DNA of 36,043 nt from NCBI GenBank assembly GCA_002729595.1, contig PBYL01000153.1, forward strand, positions 1 through 36,043. Direction: 5' to 3'. The notes below the pieces were generated by a model that saw only the letters and a program-made list of their open reading frames with translations, did no database searches and was not told the origin of the DNA. Of the stretch, positions 1-7,999 are shown piece by piece; within the stretch, counting starts at the first letter, position 1; the number at the start of each line of letters is the position of its first letter. Source of the stretch: Thalassovita sp. (GTDB lineage: Bacteria; Bacteroidota; Bacteroidia; Cytophagales; Flammeovirgaceae). Made by a program: the position numbers and the translations under genes.

Positions 1-1
1 C

Positions 2-952
2 AAATCACTAGATGCAGTAGAAAGCTATTTTGCAATGCGTTCGATCACCAAGAAAAAAGACAACGAAGGTGTATTTAGAATGATGTTGAACGACGAGTTT
101 GTATTTCAGTATGGACCGCTAGATCAGGGTTGGTGGCCTGATGGTCTATACACTGCTCCAACTGATGAGGCATTAAAATTCGATGTTGTTAAAACCAAAG
201 AAATGGGCTTTAACATGATTAGAAAACACGTGAAAGTAGAGCCGGCTCGCTGGTACTATTTCTGCGACATGTTAGGTATGTTGGTGTGGCAAGATATGCC
301 AAGTGGCGACCAAGGTTCAAGATGGAACAACAGACCGGGAATTACAGGAGCAGGTTACGACATGGATCGCTCAGCAGCATCAGAAGAAATTTACAGAACT
401 GAGTGGGAGTCTATTATGGATGCGCTTTACAACTTTCCAAGTATTGTAGTTTGGGTGCCATTTAACGAAGCTTGGGGACAGTTTAAAACCAAAGAAATTG
501 TAGAGTGGACTGCCAAGTTAGACCCAACAAGATTAGTGAACGAAGCAAGTGGTGGTAACTTCCATTACTCTGGCGATATCATCGACTTACATAACTATCC
601 AGACCCAGCAATGCCAGACGCTAAAATTTTTGGTGGAAAGCAAGTCGTTGTATTGGGTGAGTTTGGTGGATTAGGTTTACCGCTAGAAGGTCATATTTGG
701 CAAGAAAAAGACAACTGGGGTTACAGAACTTTCAAAACCAAAGATGAACTTAAAAGCAGATATGCTAAGCTTATCGAAGAATTGGCGAAACTAGTTCCTA
801 TGGGATTATCAGCCGCTGTATATACCCAAACAACAGACGTAGAAGGAGAAGTGAATGGTTTGATGAGTTACGACAGAAAGGTGATTAAAATGCCTGAAAA
901 CTTCTTAAAAGACCTTCATAAGCAATTATATAAGCATAGAATAGACTTTTAA
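2..952 (+). CDS. Glycoside hydrolase family 2, C-terminal part (5' truncated by window edge)
   Basis: This is the catalytic TIM-barrel part of a GH2 exo-glycosidase (beta-galactosidase/beta-glucuronidase-like). The frame is open from base 2, before the first ATG at 35, and the residues encoded there (DAVESYFAMRSI) are typical of the GH2 barrel entry, so the true start lies upstream of the window. Counting from the ATG at 35, the acid/base is E145 in FNEAWGQ and the nucleophile is E209 in GEFGG; both are present. The KHVKVEP and WQDMPSGDQG segments are also typical of GH2. It is followed after 27 bp by a GH43 gene on the same strand and is probably co-transcribed with it. The substrate cannot be read from the sequence; removal of a terminal sugar from a pectin side chain fits the neighbours. 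The signal peptide region is not visible. Confidence 0.9.
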   Translation, partial: KSLDAVESYFAMRSITKKKDNEGVFRMMLNDEFVFQYGPLDQGWWPDGLYTAPTDEALKFDVVKTKEMGFNMIRKHVKVEPARWYYFCDMLGMLVWQDMPSGDQGSRWNNRPGITGAGYDMDRSAASEEIYRTEWESIMDALYNFPSIVVWVPFNEAWGQFKTKEIVEWTAKLDPTRLVNEASGGNFHYSGDIIDLHNYPDPAMPDAKIFGGKQVVVLGEFGGLGLPLEGHIWQEKDNWGYRTFKTKDELKSRYAKLIEELAKLVPMGLSAAVYTQTTDVEGEVNGLMSYDRKVIKMPENFLKDLHKQLYKHRIDF

Positions 953-979
953 TCTAAAATAAGATACATCTCATAAAAG

Positions 980-2068
980 ATGACTAACAATAGCAATTTT
1001 CATTTTCATATTTTTTGCAGATTATTAACAGGTATTTTATCTGTTTGTATTTTAATTGGTTGTAATTCTGATGACAGTATGGTATCCAATTCCCCTCTTG
1101 AAGAAGAGGTGGATACCATCTCCATCGGAGAGTTTAAAAACCCAGTTTTTCAGCCAGTTTTTGCAGACCCATCTGTTGTTAAGGGCGATGATGGTTACTA
1201 CTATGCCTATGCAACAGAAGACGATTGGGGAAAAGGAGATGTGCATTTAGTGCCCATTATCCGATCTAAAGACTTAGTAAATTGGAATTATATTACAGAT
1301 GCTTTTGAAACCAAGCCAACTTGGAAAGATCATGGTTTTATTTGGGCACCAGATGTAACTAAGGTCGATGGCAAATACTTCATGTATTATTCATATTCTT
1401 TGTGGGGAGATAGCGATCCGGGAGTAGGTTTGGCAATTAGCGATAAACCAGAAGGACCATTTGAAGATCAAGGAAAACTCTTTATCAGTAGCGAAGTGGG
1501 AGTATCAAATTCAATTGACCCATTCTATATCGAAGACGATGGTAAGAAGTATCTTTTTTGGGGAAGTTTCCATGGCATTTATGGCATTCGCCTTACTGAT
1601 GATGGTAAAGCGATAGAAGGAGAGAAGTTTCAGGTAGCGGGTGATTTTATGGAAGCGACTTATATTTATCCTAAAGATGGTTACTACTACTTGTTCGGTT
1701 CGGCAGGAACTTGCTGCGATGGAGCCAACAGCACTTACAAAGTTGTAATTGGCAGGTCAGAAAATATTGAAGGGCCTTATGTGAGTAAAGAAGGGAATAG
1801 CTTTATCAATACCATGGGAAGTATCTTGTTAGATGCCAATGCTACTGGCGGCTATGCAGGTCCGGGGCACAATGCAGAATTGATAACAGATGATGAAGGA
1901 AACGATTGGATATTGTACCATGCCATTAGCAAAACAGAACCTTATTTGCCTGCTGGCGCAACAAAAAGACCATTGATGTTGGAGAAGATTACTTGGAAAG
2001 ATGGCTGGCCAACAATAAAAAATAATCAACCGGGAACAGGTGTACAGAATGCTCCGGTATTCGAATAA
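980..2068 (+). CDS. GH43 arabinanase-type lipoprotein
   Basis: A 362-aa secreted lipoprotein with lipobox LIGC at Cys28, so probably surface- or periplasm-anchored. The fold is a GH43 five-bladed beta-propeller. The catalytic triad is readable: base D63 (FADPS), pKa modulator D180 (SIDPF) and acid E225 (MEATYIY). WAPDV, the GSAGTCCDG segment and GPGHN are hallmarks of arabinan endo-1,5-alpha-L-arabinosidases, so the likely job is cleavage of the alpha-1,5-arabinan backbone on rhamnogalacturonan I; an exo-acting enzyme is possible. Length is normal for a single-domain GH43. It lies 27 bp after the GH2 gene and 34 bp before the chosen start of the next GH43-like gene. The linker after the lipidated Cys encodes an unusually strong DNA/RNA hairpin (1079-1119). 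Confidence 0.88.
   Translation: MTNNSNFHFHIFCRLLTGILSVCILIGCNSDDSMVSNSPLEEEVDTISIGEFKNPVFQPVFADPSVVKGDDGYYYAYATEDDWGKGDVHLVPIIRSKDLVNWNYITDAFETKPTWKDHGFIWAPDVTKVDGKYFMYYSYSLWGDSDPGVGLAISDKPEGPFEDQGKLFISSEVGVSNSIDPFYIEDDGKKYLFWGSFHGIYGIRLTDDGKAIEGEKFQVAGDFMEATYIYPKDGYYYLFGSAGTCCDGANSTYKVVIGRSENIEGPYVSKEGNSFINTMGSILLDANATGGYAGPGHNAELITDDEGNDWILYHAISKTEPYLPAGATKRPLMLEKITWKDGWPTIKNNQPGTGVQNAPVFE
1079..1119 (+). repeat. Strong intragenic hairpin in the GH43 lipoprotein linker
   Basis: Two nested perfect inverted repeats form one near-continuous stem inside the coding region: ATGGTATCC (1079-1087) pairs with GGATACCAT (1111-1119), and CCTCTT (1094-1099) pairs with AAGAGG (1104-1109). The loop is GAAG, with a 6:1 internal bulge. 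It lies about 100 bases after the start codon, in the sequence-tolerant linker after the lipobox. No T-run follows, so it is not a classical terminator. Chance is possible, but fifteen paired bases is a lot for coding DNA. Confidence 0.6.
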
Positions 2069-2102
2069 GTTTTACAAACCCTGTTTCAGAAAAACAGAAC
2101 TG

Positions 2103-3146
2103 ATGAATAAAAACCTATTATTATTAAGTTTTTACTTTTTAATAAGTCTACTATCAATTGCTGTAAATGCGCAGCAAAACCAGAATCAACACAAGGCACC
2201 TGCTCCGCTATTTAGAGATCCGATCTACGATGGCGCAGCAGACCCAGTGTTGGTATGGAACCGCGAAGAAAAAAAATGGTGGATGCTCTATACGCAGCGA
2301 AGAGCAAATGTTGATGCACAAGATGTAGCTTTTTGCTATGGCACCAAAATCGGAATTGCTTGCTCAGACGACGAAGGGAAAAGTTGGTATTATCGCGGAG
2401 CCCTCGATCTGGAATTTGAAAGAGGCATCAATACCTTTTGGGCACCAGATGTAGTTTACCACGATGGCACTTACCACATGTTTGTGTCTTACATCAAAGG
2501 AGTAAGAAACCATTGGAGTGGCTTGGCTACTATGGCTCATTACACCAGTAAAAACCTGTGGGATTGGGAATTTCAAGATTTGGTGAAGCTCACTTCTGAT
2601 AATGTAATTGATGCTACCTTGTATCAAATGCCAGACGGTATATGGAAAATGTGGTTTAAAGATAGCACCAGAGGAAGTGTAACCATGCTTGCCGAAAGTT
2701 CAGATTTATTCAATTGGAAATTTGAAGAAAAACCGGCAATTGGAGGCAAGGCGCATGAAGGGCCAAAGGTATTTCGCTTTCAAGATTATTACTGGATGTT
2801 GACGGATGAATGGGCAGGAATGAGAGTGTACCGATCTAAAGATACTCAAAACTGGGAGAAACAAGGTATGATTCTCACAGATGCCAGCACCAGACCCGAA
2901 GATACACCAAGTGGCGCACACGGTGATGTGGTGGTACTCGGAGACAAAGCCTATGTTTTCTATTTCACACATCCGGGTAGAGAAACCCATTTTGAAGGAA
3001 GCTTAAATGAGGATGGTGTTTTACCATATCCAAAAAGACGATCAAGCATTCAGGTAGCAGAACTGCAATTTACAGAAGGCACGCTCAAATGCGATAGAAG
3101 CGACGATTTCAAATTCATCATGAGTAATCCTGAAGAATTGGAATAG
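2103..3146 (+). CDS. Divergent GH43-like beta-propeller glycosidase, secreted
   Basis: The chosen ATG starts a clean SPI signal peptide (MNKNLLLLSFYFLISLLS...VNAQ) and gives 347 aa. The reading frame continues upstream into the previous gene from a GTG at 2040, but those extra 21 residues are not signal-like. The protein looks like clan GH-F/GH-J propeller enzymes: DGAADPVLVW with base D47, FWAPDV, IDATLY with D170, and HEGPKVF with acid E219. The blade repeats and the triad point to GH43 or a sister family. A C-terminal SGAHGDVVV motif and the YTQRRANV segment set it apart from the arabinanase upstream, so substrate and family are uncertain; removal of arabinofuranosyl or galactosyl units from pectin side chains fits the locus. 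Tight spacing on both sides suggests the same operon. Confidence 0.75.
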   Translation: MNKNLLLLSFYFLISLLSIAVNAQQNQNQHKAPAPLFRDPIYDGAADPVLVWNREEKKWWMLYTQRRANVDAQDVAFCYGTKIGIACSDDEGKSWYYRGALDLEFERGINTFWAPDVVYHDGTYHMFVSYIKGVRNHWSGLATMAHYTSKNLWDWEFQDLVKLTSDNVIDATLYQMPDGIWKMWFKDSTRGSVTMLAESSDLFNWKFEEKPAIGGKAHEGPKVFRFQDYYWMLTDEWAGMRVYRSKDTQNWEKQGMILTDASTRPEDTPSGAHGDVVVLGDKAYVFYFTHPGRETHFEGSLNEDGVLPYPKRRSSIQVAELQFTEGTLKCDRSDDFKFIMSNPEELE

Positions 3147-3191
3147 CAAAACAACAGAATCAAAACATTATTCATATTAAAATTTAAAAGA

Positions 3192-4298
3192 ATGATCAAG
3201 TATGTAAAAAGTATTCTATTGGTGGCCTGCATTTTTGCAATGTCTTGCCAGAATGAGCAAAAGGAAACTGAAGCACCTGTAACCAACTCAGAGCCAGAAA
3301 TAAGAGGGGTTTGGAGTAAAGAACAAGCCAAAGAATGGGGCGAAAAAACAGGTTGGTTAAGAGGTTCAAACTTTCAGCCAAGCTCTGCTATTAACCAGTT
3401 GGAAATGTGGCAAGCAGAAACCTTCGATCCAGAAACGATGGATCGCGAGTTGGGTTATGCAGAAGAAATCGGCTTTAATGCCATGAGAGTTTATTTACAT
3501 CACTTGGCTTGGGAAGTAGACAAAGAAGGATTTAAAGACAGATTAGAGCAATACCTCACCATTGCAGATAAACATGGCATTAGAACCATCTTCGTAATTT
3601 TCGATGATGTTTGGAATGCAAACTATGCAGTTGGTACACAACCAGAACCAAAACCGGGAGTTCATAACTCTGGTTGGGTACAAGATCCGGGTGCACTTAT
3701 TTTCGAAGATTCTACTTTAATGAGCACGCTTGAAGAGTATGTGAAAGACATCATTACTACCTACAAAGATGACGACAGAGTAGTAATTTGGGATTTATAC
3801 AACGAGCCGGGTAACACTGGTTTAGGCGATAAATCTATGCCTTTGCTTCAAAATACATTTAAGTGGGCAAAAGAAGTAAATCCAACTCAACCACTTTCTG
3901 CTGGTGTGTGGAATCTTGATCTTAAAAACCTCAATGCTTATCAAGTAGAAAATTCAGACATCATCACTTACCACAACTATGGCGATAAAGCAGATCACCA
4001 AAAATGGATTGATATGCTAAAAGTACACGACAGACCAATGGTTTGTACAGAATACATGGCTCGTACGCGTGATTCTAAATTTGCGAACATCATGCCTTTG
4101 CTAAAAGACAACCACATTGGCGCCATTAACTGGGGATTAGTATCAGGAAAAACCAATACCATTTACGCTTGGGATACACCTGTTCCAGATGGAAGTGAGC
4201 CAGAAGTTTGGTTCCACGATGTTTTCAGACAAGATGGTTCTGCTTACAGCAATGAAGAAATCGAGTTGATCAAATCATTGACTTCTGATAGCAATTAA
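3192..4298 (+). CDS. Clan GH-A (GH5-like) glycoside hydrolase lipoprotein
   Basis: A 368-aa lipoprotein with lipobox AMSC at Cys19. The mature part is a TIM barrel with a GH-A catalytic pair: acid/base E205 in LYNEPG at the end of strand 4 and nucleophile E287 in CTEYMAR at strand 7. The WLRGSNFQPSSAIN entry, the RVYLHHLAW segment and the INWGLVSGKTNT ending identify a family common in Bacteroidota and often auto-annotated as cellulase-family or 1,4-beta-xylanase. I cannot assign a characterised CAZy family or substrate from sequence alone; an exo-acting enzyme on arabinan or galactan side chains is a guess from context. It lies 45 bp after the GH43-like gene and 44 bp before the GH127-type gene. 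A short hairpin sits in the downstream gap. Confidence 0.75.
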   Translation: MIKYVKSILLVACIFAMSCQNEQKETEAPVTNSEPEIRGVWSKEQAKEWGEKTGWLRGSNFQPSSAINQLEMWQAETFDPETMDRELGYAEEIGFNAMRVYLHHLAWEVDKEGFKDRLEQYLTIADKHGIRTIFVIFDDVWNANYAVGTQPEPKPGVHNSGWVQDPGALIFEDSTLMSTLEEYVKDIITTYKDDDRVVIWDLYNEPGNTGLGDKSMPLLQNTFKWAKEVNPTQPLSAGVWNLDLKNLNAYQVENSDIITYHNYGDKADHQKWIDMLKVHDRPMVCTEYMARTRDSKFANIMPLLKDNHIGAINWGLVSGKTNTIYAWDTPVPDGSEPEVWFHDVFRQDGSAYSNEEIELIKSLTSDSN

Positions 4299-4308
4299 TG
4301 CTTAAATT

Positions 4309-4330
4309 AATGATCTGTTAGATCATTTTT
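4309..4330 (+). terminator. Short intercistronic hairpin with T-run (weak terminator or processing site)
   Basis: AATGATC (4309-4315) pairs perfectly with GATCATT (4321-4327) around loop TGTTA and is followed by a short T-run. The stem is AT-rich and only 7 bp, so it may attenuate or protect the message rather than end it. The next gene starts at 4343. Confidence 0.4.
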
Positions 4331-4342
4331 AAATAAGGTTTT

Positions 4343-6373
4343 ATGAAGAATACACTAAAAATTTTACTGTTACTATATTCATTTTCGATGTCTGTTGTGC
4401 TCGCTCAGCAAGATGAAAGTCAGGCTACACGAGATGCAGTTAAAAACAGGTATCCGCTTGTACAAAAACCTTATTTAGAATTAGCCTTAGGTTCAATTAA
4501 AGCCAGAGGATGGTTAAAAGAACAGCTCATCAGGCAAAAAGACGGAATGACTGGTCAGCTTGATGAGCTATATCCACTGGTAATGGGAGAAAGAAATGGC
4601 TGGCTTGGTGGTGATGGCGATCAGTGGGAGAGAGGGCCATACTGGATTGATGGACTTTTGCCTTTGGCGTATATTCTAGATGATGAGGAATTAAAAGCCA
4701 AGGTAAAGCCGTGGATAGAATGGAGTTTAAATAACCAACGCGATGATGGATACTTCGGGCCAAAAGTAGTGGCAGTGCCTTACGATTACGAAGAAGGTGT
4801 ACAAAGAGATAATATTGAAGATTGGTGGCCAAAAATGGTAATGCTCAAAGTTTTACAACAGCATTATTCAGCTACTGGAGATAAAAGAGTAATTGATTTA
4901 ATGACGAATTACTTCAAATATCAATTAAAGAATCTCCCTTCAACACCATTAGGTCACTGGACATTTTGGGGAAACCGCAGAGGAGGAGATAACCTGATGA
5001 TGGTGCACTGGTTGTACAACATTACTGGCGATGAGTTTTTGTTAGAATTAGGAGAACTTATCCATCAGCAAACATTTGATTGGAGATCAATTTTCACAGA
5101 GCAAGATCATCTTTCGAGAAAGGGAAGTTTACACTGTGTAAACGTGGCGCAAGGTATTAAAGAACCGATTGTTTATTATCAGCAAAGTAAAAATACTGGT
5201 TATGTAGAAGCAGTAGAAGAAGGCTTTAAAAAACTGATGAAGTACAACGGTCAGCCACATGGATTGTATGGTGGAGATGAGTGGCTACACGGAACAGACC
5301 CCACGCAAGGCTCGGAGTTTTGTTCTGCGGTTGAAATGATGTATTCACTGGAAACTATGTTAACCATTACTGGTAAGCTCGATTTTGCTGAAAGACTCGA
5401 AAGAATTGCTTTTAATGCTTTGCCAACACAGGCAACAGATAACTACATGGAGCGTCAGTATTTCCAGCAGAGTAATCAGGTGGCAATTACCAGAACGGCA
5501 AGAAACTTTATCAATCCGAATGAGGGAACTTCTGGATGTTTTGGTTTGCTTACGGGTTATCCTTGTTGCACAGCGAATATGCATCAGGGTTGGCCAAAGT
5601 TCACTCAAAACTTATGGTACAAAACTGCCAATGATGGAATCGCTGCCATTGTTTATGCGCCGAGTGAAGTAACAACTACGGTAAGTAAAGGCACTACAGT
5701 TACTTGGGTAGAAGAAACCAATTATCCTTTTGAAGAAAGCATTCACTTCGAATTAACAGAGTGTAGCCAAGTAAATGCGACTTTTCCATTTCATTTAAGA
5801 ATTCCGGCTTGGTGCAAAGAAGCCACTGTTTTGGTAAATGGTAAAAAATTCGATACGACTAAGGGTGGTAAAGAATTCGTCATCAAAAGAGATTGGAACA
5901 AAGGTGATAAAGTGGAATTAAAACTGCCAATGGAGATTAGCACTTCTACTTGGCATGAGAATGCACAAGTTGTTGAGCGTGGCCCATTGGTGTATGCTTT
6001 AAAGGTGGAAGAGAAATGGGAAAAGGTAGATTTTAAATCAGAAGCAACGCGCTATGGTGATTACTACTACGAAGTAACTCCCAAAAGTGCTTGGAACTAT
6101 GGCATTCTAAAAGAAGGAGACAAACCTGTCACACAGCACATGAAAGTGGTGAAGGGCAAAAAAGTAGCAGAATATCCTTGGAATATGGAAAACGCACCTA
6201 TAAGCATTCAGGTGAAAGCAAAGAAAATTCCCTATTGGGAAATGTATAATGATGCATCAGGACCATTAATGTTTAGTCCTGTACCAGATGTAAAAACCGA
6301 GGTGGAAGAAGTAATACTCATTCCATATGGTTGTACAACATTGAGAATAACCGAATTTCCAACTGTTTATTAA
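4343..6373 (+). CDS. GH127-type (DUF1680) beta-L-arabinofuranosidase, secreted
   Basis: A 676-aa protein with an SPI signal (MKNTLKILLLLYSFSMSVVLAQ). It has the DUF1680 (alpha/alpha)6-barrel plan: YPLVQKPYLELALGSIKARGWLKEQL at the start, then the zinc/cysteine site. E325 and C327 (GSEFCSA) plus C408-C409 (YPCCTANMHQGW) match the zinc ligands and nucleophilic Cys known from Bifidobacterium HypBA1 (E338, C340, C417, C418), with nearly the same spacing. A C-terminal beta-sandwich follows (FHLRIPAWC, GPLVYAL). Known GH127/GH146 members remove beta-L-arabinofuranose, and at least one GH127 relative acts on a rare branched sugar of rhamnogalacturonan II. Here it probably trims terminal beta-arabinofuranose from pectin side chains. 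It lies 11 bp before the GH43_26-type gene, so co-translation is likely. Confidence 0.85.
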   Translation: MKNTLKILLLLYSFSMSVVLAQQDESQATRDAVKNRYPLVQKPYLELALGSIKARGWLKEQLIRQKDGMTGQLDELYPLVMGERNGWLGGDGDQWERGPYWIDGLLPLAYILDDEELKAKVKPWIEWSLNNQRDDGYFGPKVVAVPYDYEEGVQRDNIEDWWPKMVMLKVLQQHYSATGDKRVIDLMTNYFKYQLKNLPSTPLGHWTFWGNRRGGDNLMMVHWLYNITGDEFLLELGELIHQQTFDWRSIFTEQDHLSRKGSLHCVNVAQGIKEPIVYYQQSKNTGYVEAVEEGFKKLMKYNGQPHGLYGGDEWLHGTDPTQGSEFCSAVEMMYSLETMLTITGKLDFAERLERIAFNALPTQATDNYMERQYFQQSNQVAITRTARNFINPNEGTSGCFGLLTGYPCCTANMHQGWPKFTQNLWYKTANDGIAAIVYAPSEVTTTVSKGTTVTWVEETNYPFEESIHFELTECSQVNATFPFHLRIPAWCKEATVLVNGKKFDTTKGGKEFVIKRDWNKGDKVELKLPMEISTSTWHENAQVVERGPLVYALKVEEKWEKVDFKSEATRYGDYYYEVTPKSAWNYGILKEGDKPVTQHMKVVKGKKVAEYPWNMENAPISIQVKAKKIPYWEMYNDASGPLMFSPVPDVKTEVEEVILIPYGCTTLRITEFPTVY

Positions 6374-6384
6374 AAAATTAATTA

Positions 6385-7431
6385 ATGAGGGCAAATAGCT
6401 TCAGTACGAAAGGCAAATCATTTTACTATTTTCTATTGGTAGTATTTTTCTTACCATGTTTTGCTTGTTTTAGTCAATCAGAATCGGTTAGTACTTTTAC
6501 TAACCCGATTCTTCTAGATGGAGCAGACCCCTATGCTTACTATCATACAGATAATTACTATTATTACATGGCTACCAGAGGAAACCGAATTGACCTTTGG
6601 AAAACCAAATCACTAACTACACTGGCAGAAGCCAGTCCAATTACTGTCTGGAAAGCACCAGCTAATGGTAAGAATAGCTGCTGCATCTGGGCACCCGAAA
6701 TTCATTTTATAGATGGCAAATGGTATATCTATTATACCGCTTCAGATAAAGACAATGAAGGTGACCACTCAAGATTTGTTTTTGTATTAGAAAACTCTTC
6801 GCCAGACCCAACCCAAGGTGAGTGGACAGACAAAGGGAAGATTAACACAAAATACAGCGGAATAGATGGTTCCGTATTTAGCTACAAAGGCAAAAGATAT
6901 TTCTTGTACTCTCCTTACATCGGCAGCCATAGCGATATTTCCATTGCCGAAATGAAAAACCCTTGGACATTAAAAGGAGAAGAAACAATACTGGCATCAC
7001 CCGAATTCGACTGGGAAAAAACAGATGACAGAAGCATTTTAGAAGGTCCTATGTTTTTAGAAGGGCCAAAAGACAAAGTATTTATAGTTTACTCAGGTGG
7101 AGCCTGTTGGGACGACAACTATTCATTAGGCATGCTAGTAGCTTCCAAAAAAGGAAATTTTTTAAAAGCAAGCACATGGAAGAAAGCTCCCGAACCAGTT
7201 TTATCCATGTCAGAAGAGAATCAAGTTTATGGGCCCGGTCATCATGGTTTCGCCAAATCGCCAGATGGCACAGAAACTTGGGTAATTTATCATGCAAAAG
7301 ACAAACCCGGATTAGGTTGTGCCCAAAGAAGTTCAAGAATGCAAGTAATCAATTGGGATAAAAAAGGAATGCCTGTATTTGGCAAGCCTGTAAACATAAA
7401 CGACCCAATTAAAAAACCTTCAGGAGAATAA
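6385..7431 (+). CDS. GH43_26-type exo-alpha-L-arabinofuranosidase, secreted
   Basis: A 348-aa protein with an N-terminal hydrophobic signal ending near CFSQSES. The GH43 triad is visible: base D48 (DGADPYA), D161 (GIDGSVF) and acid E220 (LEGPM; a second EGP lies six residues on). The segments DLWKTKSLT, IWAPEIHFIDGKWYIYYTA, GGACWDDNYSLG, GPGHHGFAKSPDGTETWVIYHAK and GCAQRSSRMQ follow the subfamily 26 pattern, whose characterised member from Streptomyces avermitilis is an exo-1,5-alpha-L-arabinofuranosidase. It probably finishes arabino-oligosaccharides made by the upstream GH43. It starts 11 bp after the GH127-type gene and is the last gene before a terminator. Confidence 0.87.
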   Translation: MRANSFSTKGKSFYYFLLVVFFLPCFACFSQSESVSTFTNPILLDGADPYAYYHTDNYYYYMATRGNRIDLWKTKSLTTLAEASPITVWKAPANGKNSCCIWAPEIHFIDGKWYIYYTASDKDNEGDHSRFVFVLENSSPDPTQGEWTDKGKINTKYSGIDGSVFSYKGKRYFLYSPYIGSHSDISIAEMKNPWTLKGEETILASPEFDWEKTDDRSILEGPMFLEGPKDKVFIVYSGGACWDDNYSLGMLVASKKGNFLKASTWKKAPEPVLSMSEENQVYGPGHHGFAKSPDGTETWVIYHAKDKPGLGCAQRSSRMQVINWDKKGMPVFGKPVNINDPIKKPSGE

Positions 7432-7547
7432 TACATAGATAGGAATACAAAATACTATCATCTTCCCAGATTGATAGTGAATTATAAAAGCAGTTTTAAT
7501 TTATAGTTTTTTTAATTCATAGTCATATTTTGATACAGTAGTTAAGG

Positions 7548-7572
7548 AAGCTGCCAATTGGTGGCTTTTTTA
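7548..7572 (+). terminator. Rho-independent terminator after the first CAZyme run
   Basis: AAGCTGCC (7548-7555) pairs with GGTGGCTT (7560-7567) around AATT, with two G-U pairs, and runs straight into TTTT. It closes transcription of the GH2-to-GH43_26 run, so susC needs its own promoter. Confidence 0.75.
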
Positions 7573-7660
7573 CTTTTTAAAAATCCTTCCATTAACAAAG
7601 CACACCACAAATACTCATTTTTTCAATTTCCGACAAAATGTTATGAATAGTATTCAATTA

Positions 7661-7676
7661 GCCATATAAATATGGC
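7661..7676. promoter_or_regulatory. Operator-like dyad upstream of susC
   Basis: GCCATATAAATATGGC is a perfect inverted repeat with 7-bp arms and a 2-bp centre, in an otherwise structureless AT-rich spacer about 320 bp before susC. Its size fits a dimeric regulator site; no regulator gene lies nearby, so the assignment is inference. Confidence 0.45.
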
Positions 7677-7999
7677 GCTGTCATACCTATCTCGAATATC
7701 AATACTAGGCACTGAGAATAAAAAAAGCGCTATAAACTATAAAAATTGAATAGTGTACTGCGAAAATTCAAATAAAAATAGAGCCTGCATCATTTATCAA
7801 TAGAAGGATTGGCTATATCTTCAGCAGAATAAAATTCTATTAAATTGAAAATTATTTGTATGGAAATTTTGATTAATAAAATTATATCCAAAGAATAATT
7901 TAGTGTTTAAAAAATGCTATATGAATGATAAAAAATGAATAATCAATATTTAGAAATTCATTTATGTTCGCATACACTCATTAACTAAAATAAAAAGAA

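Larger units (their letters stand above)
7432..7999 (+). other. Long intergenic region between CAZyme run 1 and susC
   Basis: These 568 bp have no supportable gene. Reading order: a 7-bp inverted repeat (7454-7460 with 7472-7478), a terminator (7548-7572), an operator-like 16-bp dyad (7661-7676), a looser 9-bp inverted repeat TATTCAATT/AATTGAATA (7651-7659 with 7744-7752), and a very AT-rich stretch. A poor -7 candidate TATGTTCG (7963-7970, consensus TAnnTTTG) ends about 30 bases before the susC ATG. The promoter for susC and the genes after it must lie here or overlap this region, but I cannot place it firmly. Confidence 0.7.

Noticed and set aside
1052..1250. Open frames on both strands over the GH43 linker
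   Set aside because: They are shadows of the GH43 gene, made symmetric by the hairpin at 1079-1119.
2040..2102. GTG-initiated extension of the GH43-like frame overlapping the previous gene
   Set aside because: The added residues precede a complete signal peptide that begins at the ATG at 2103.
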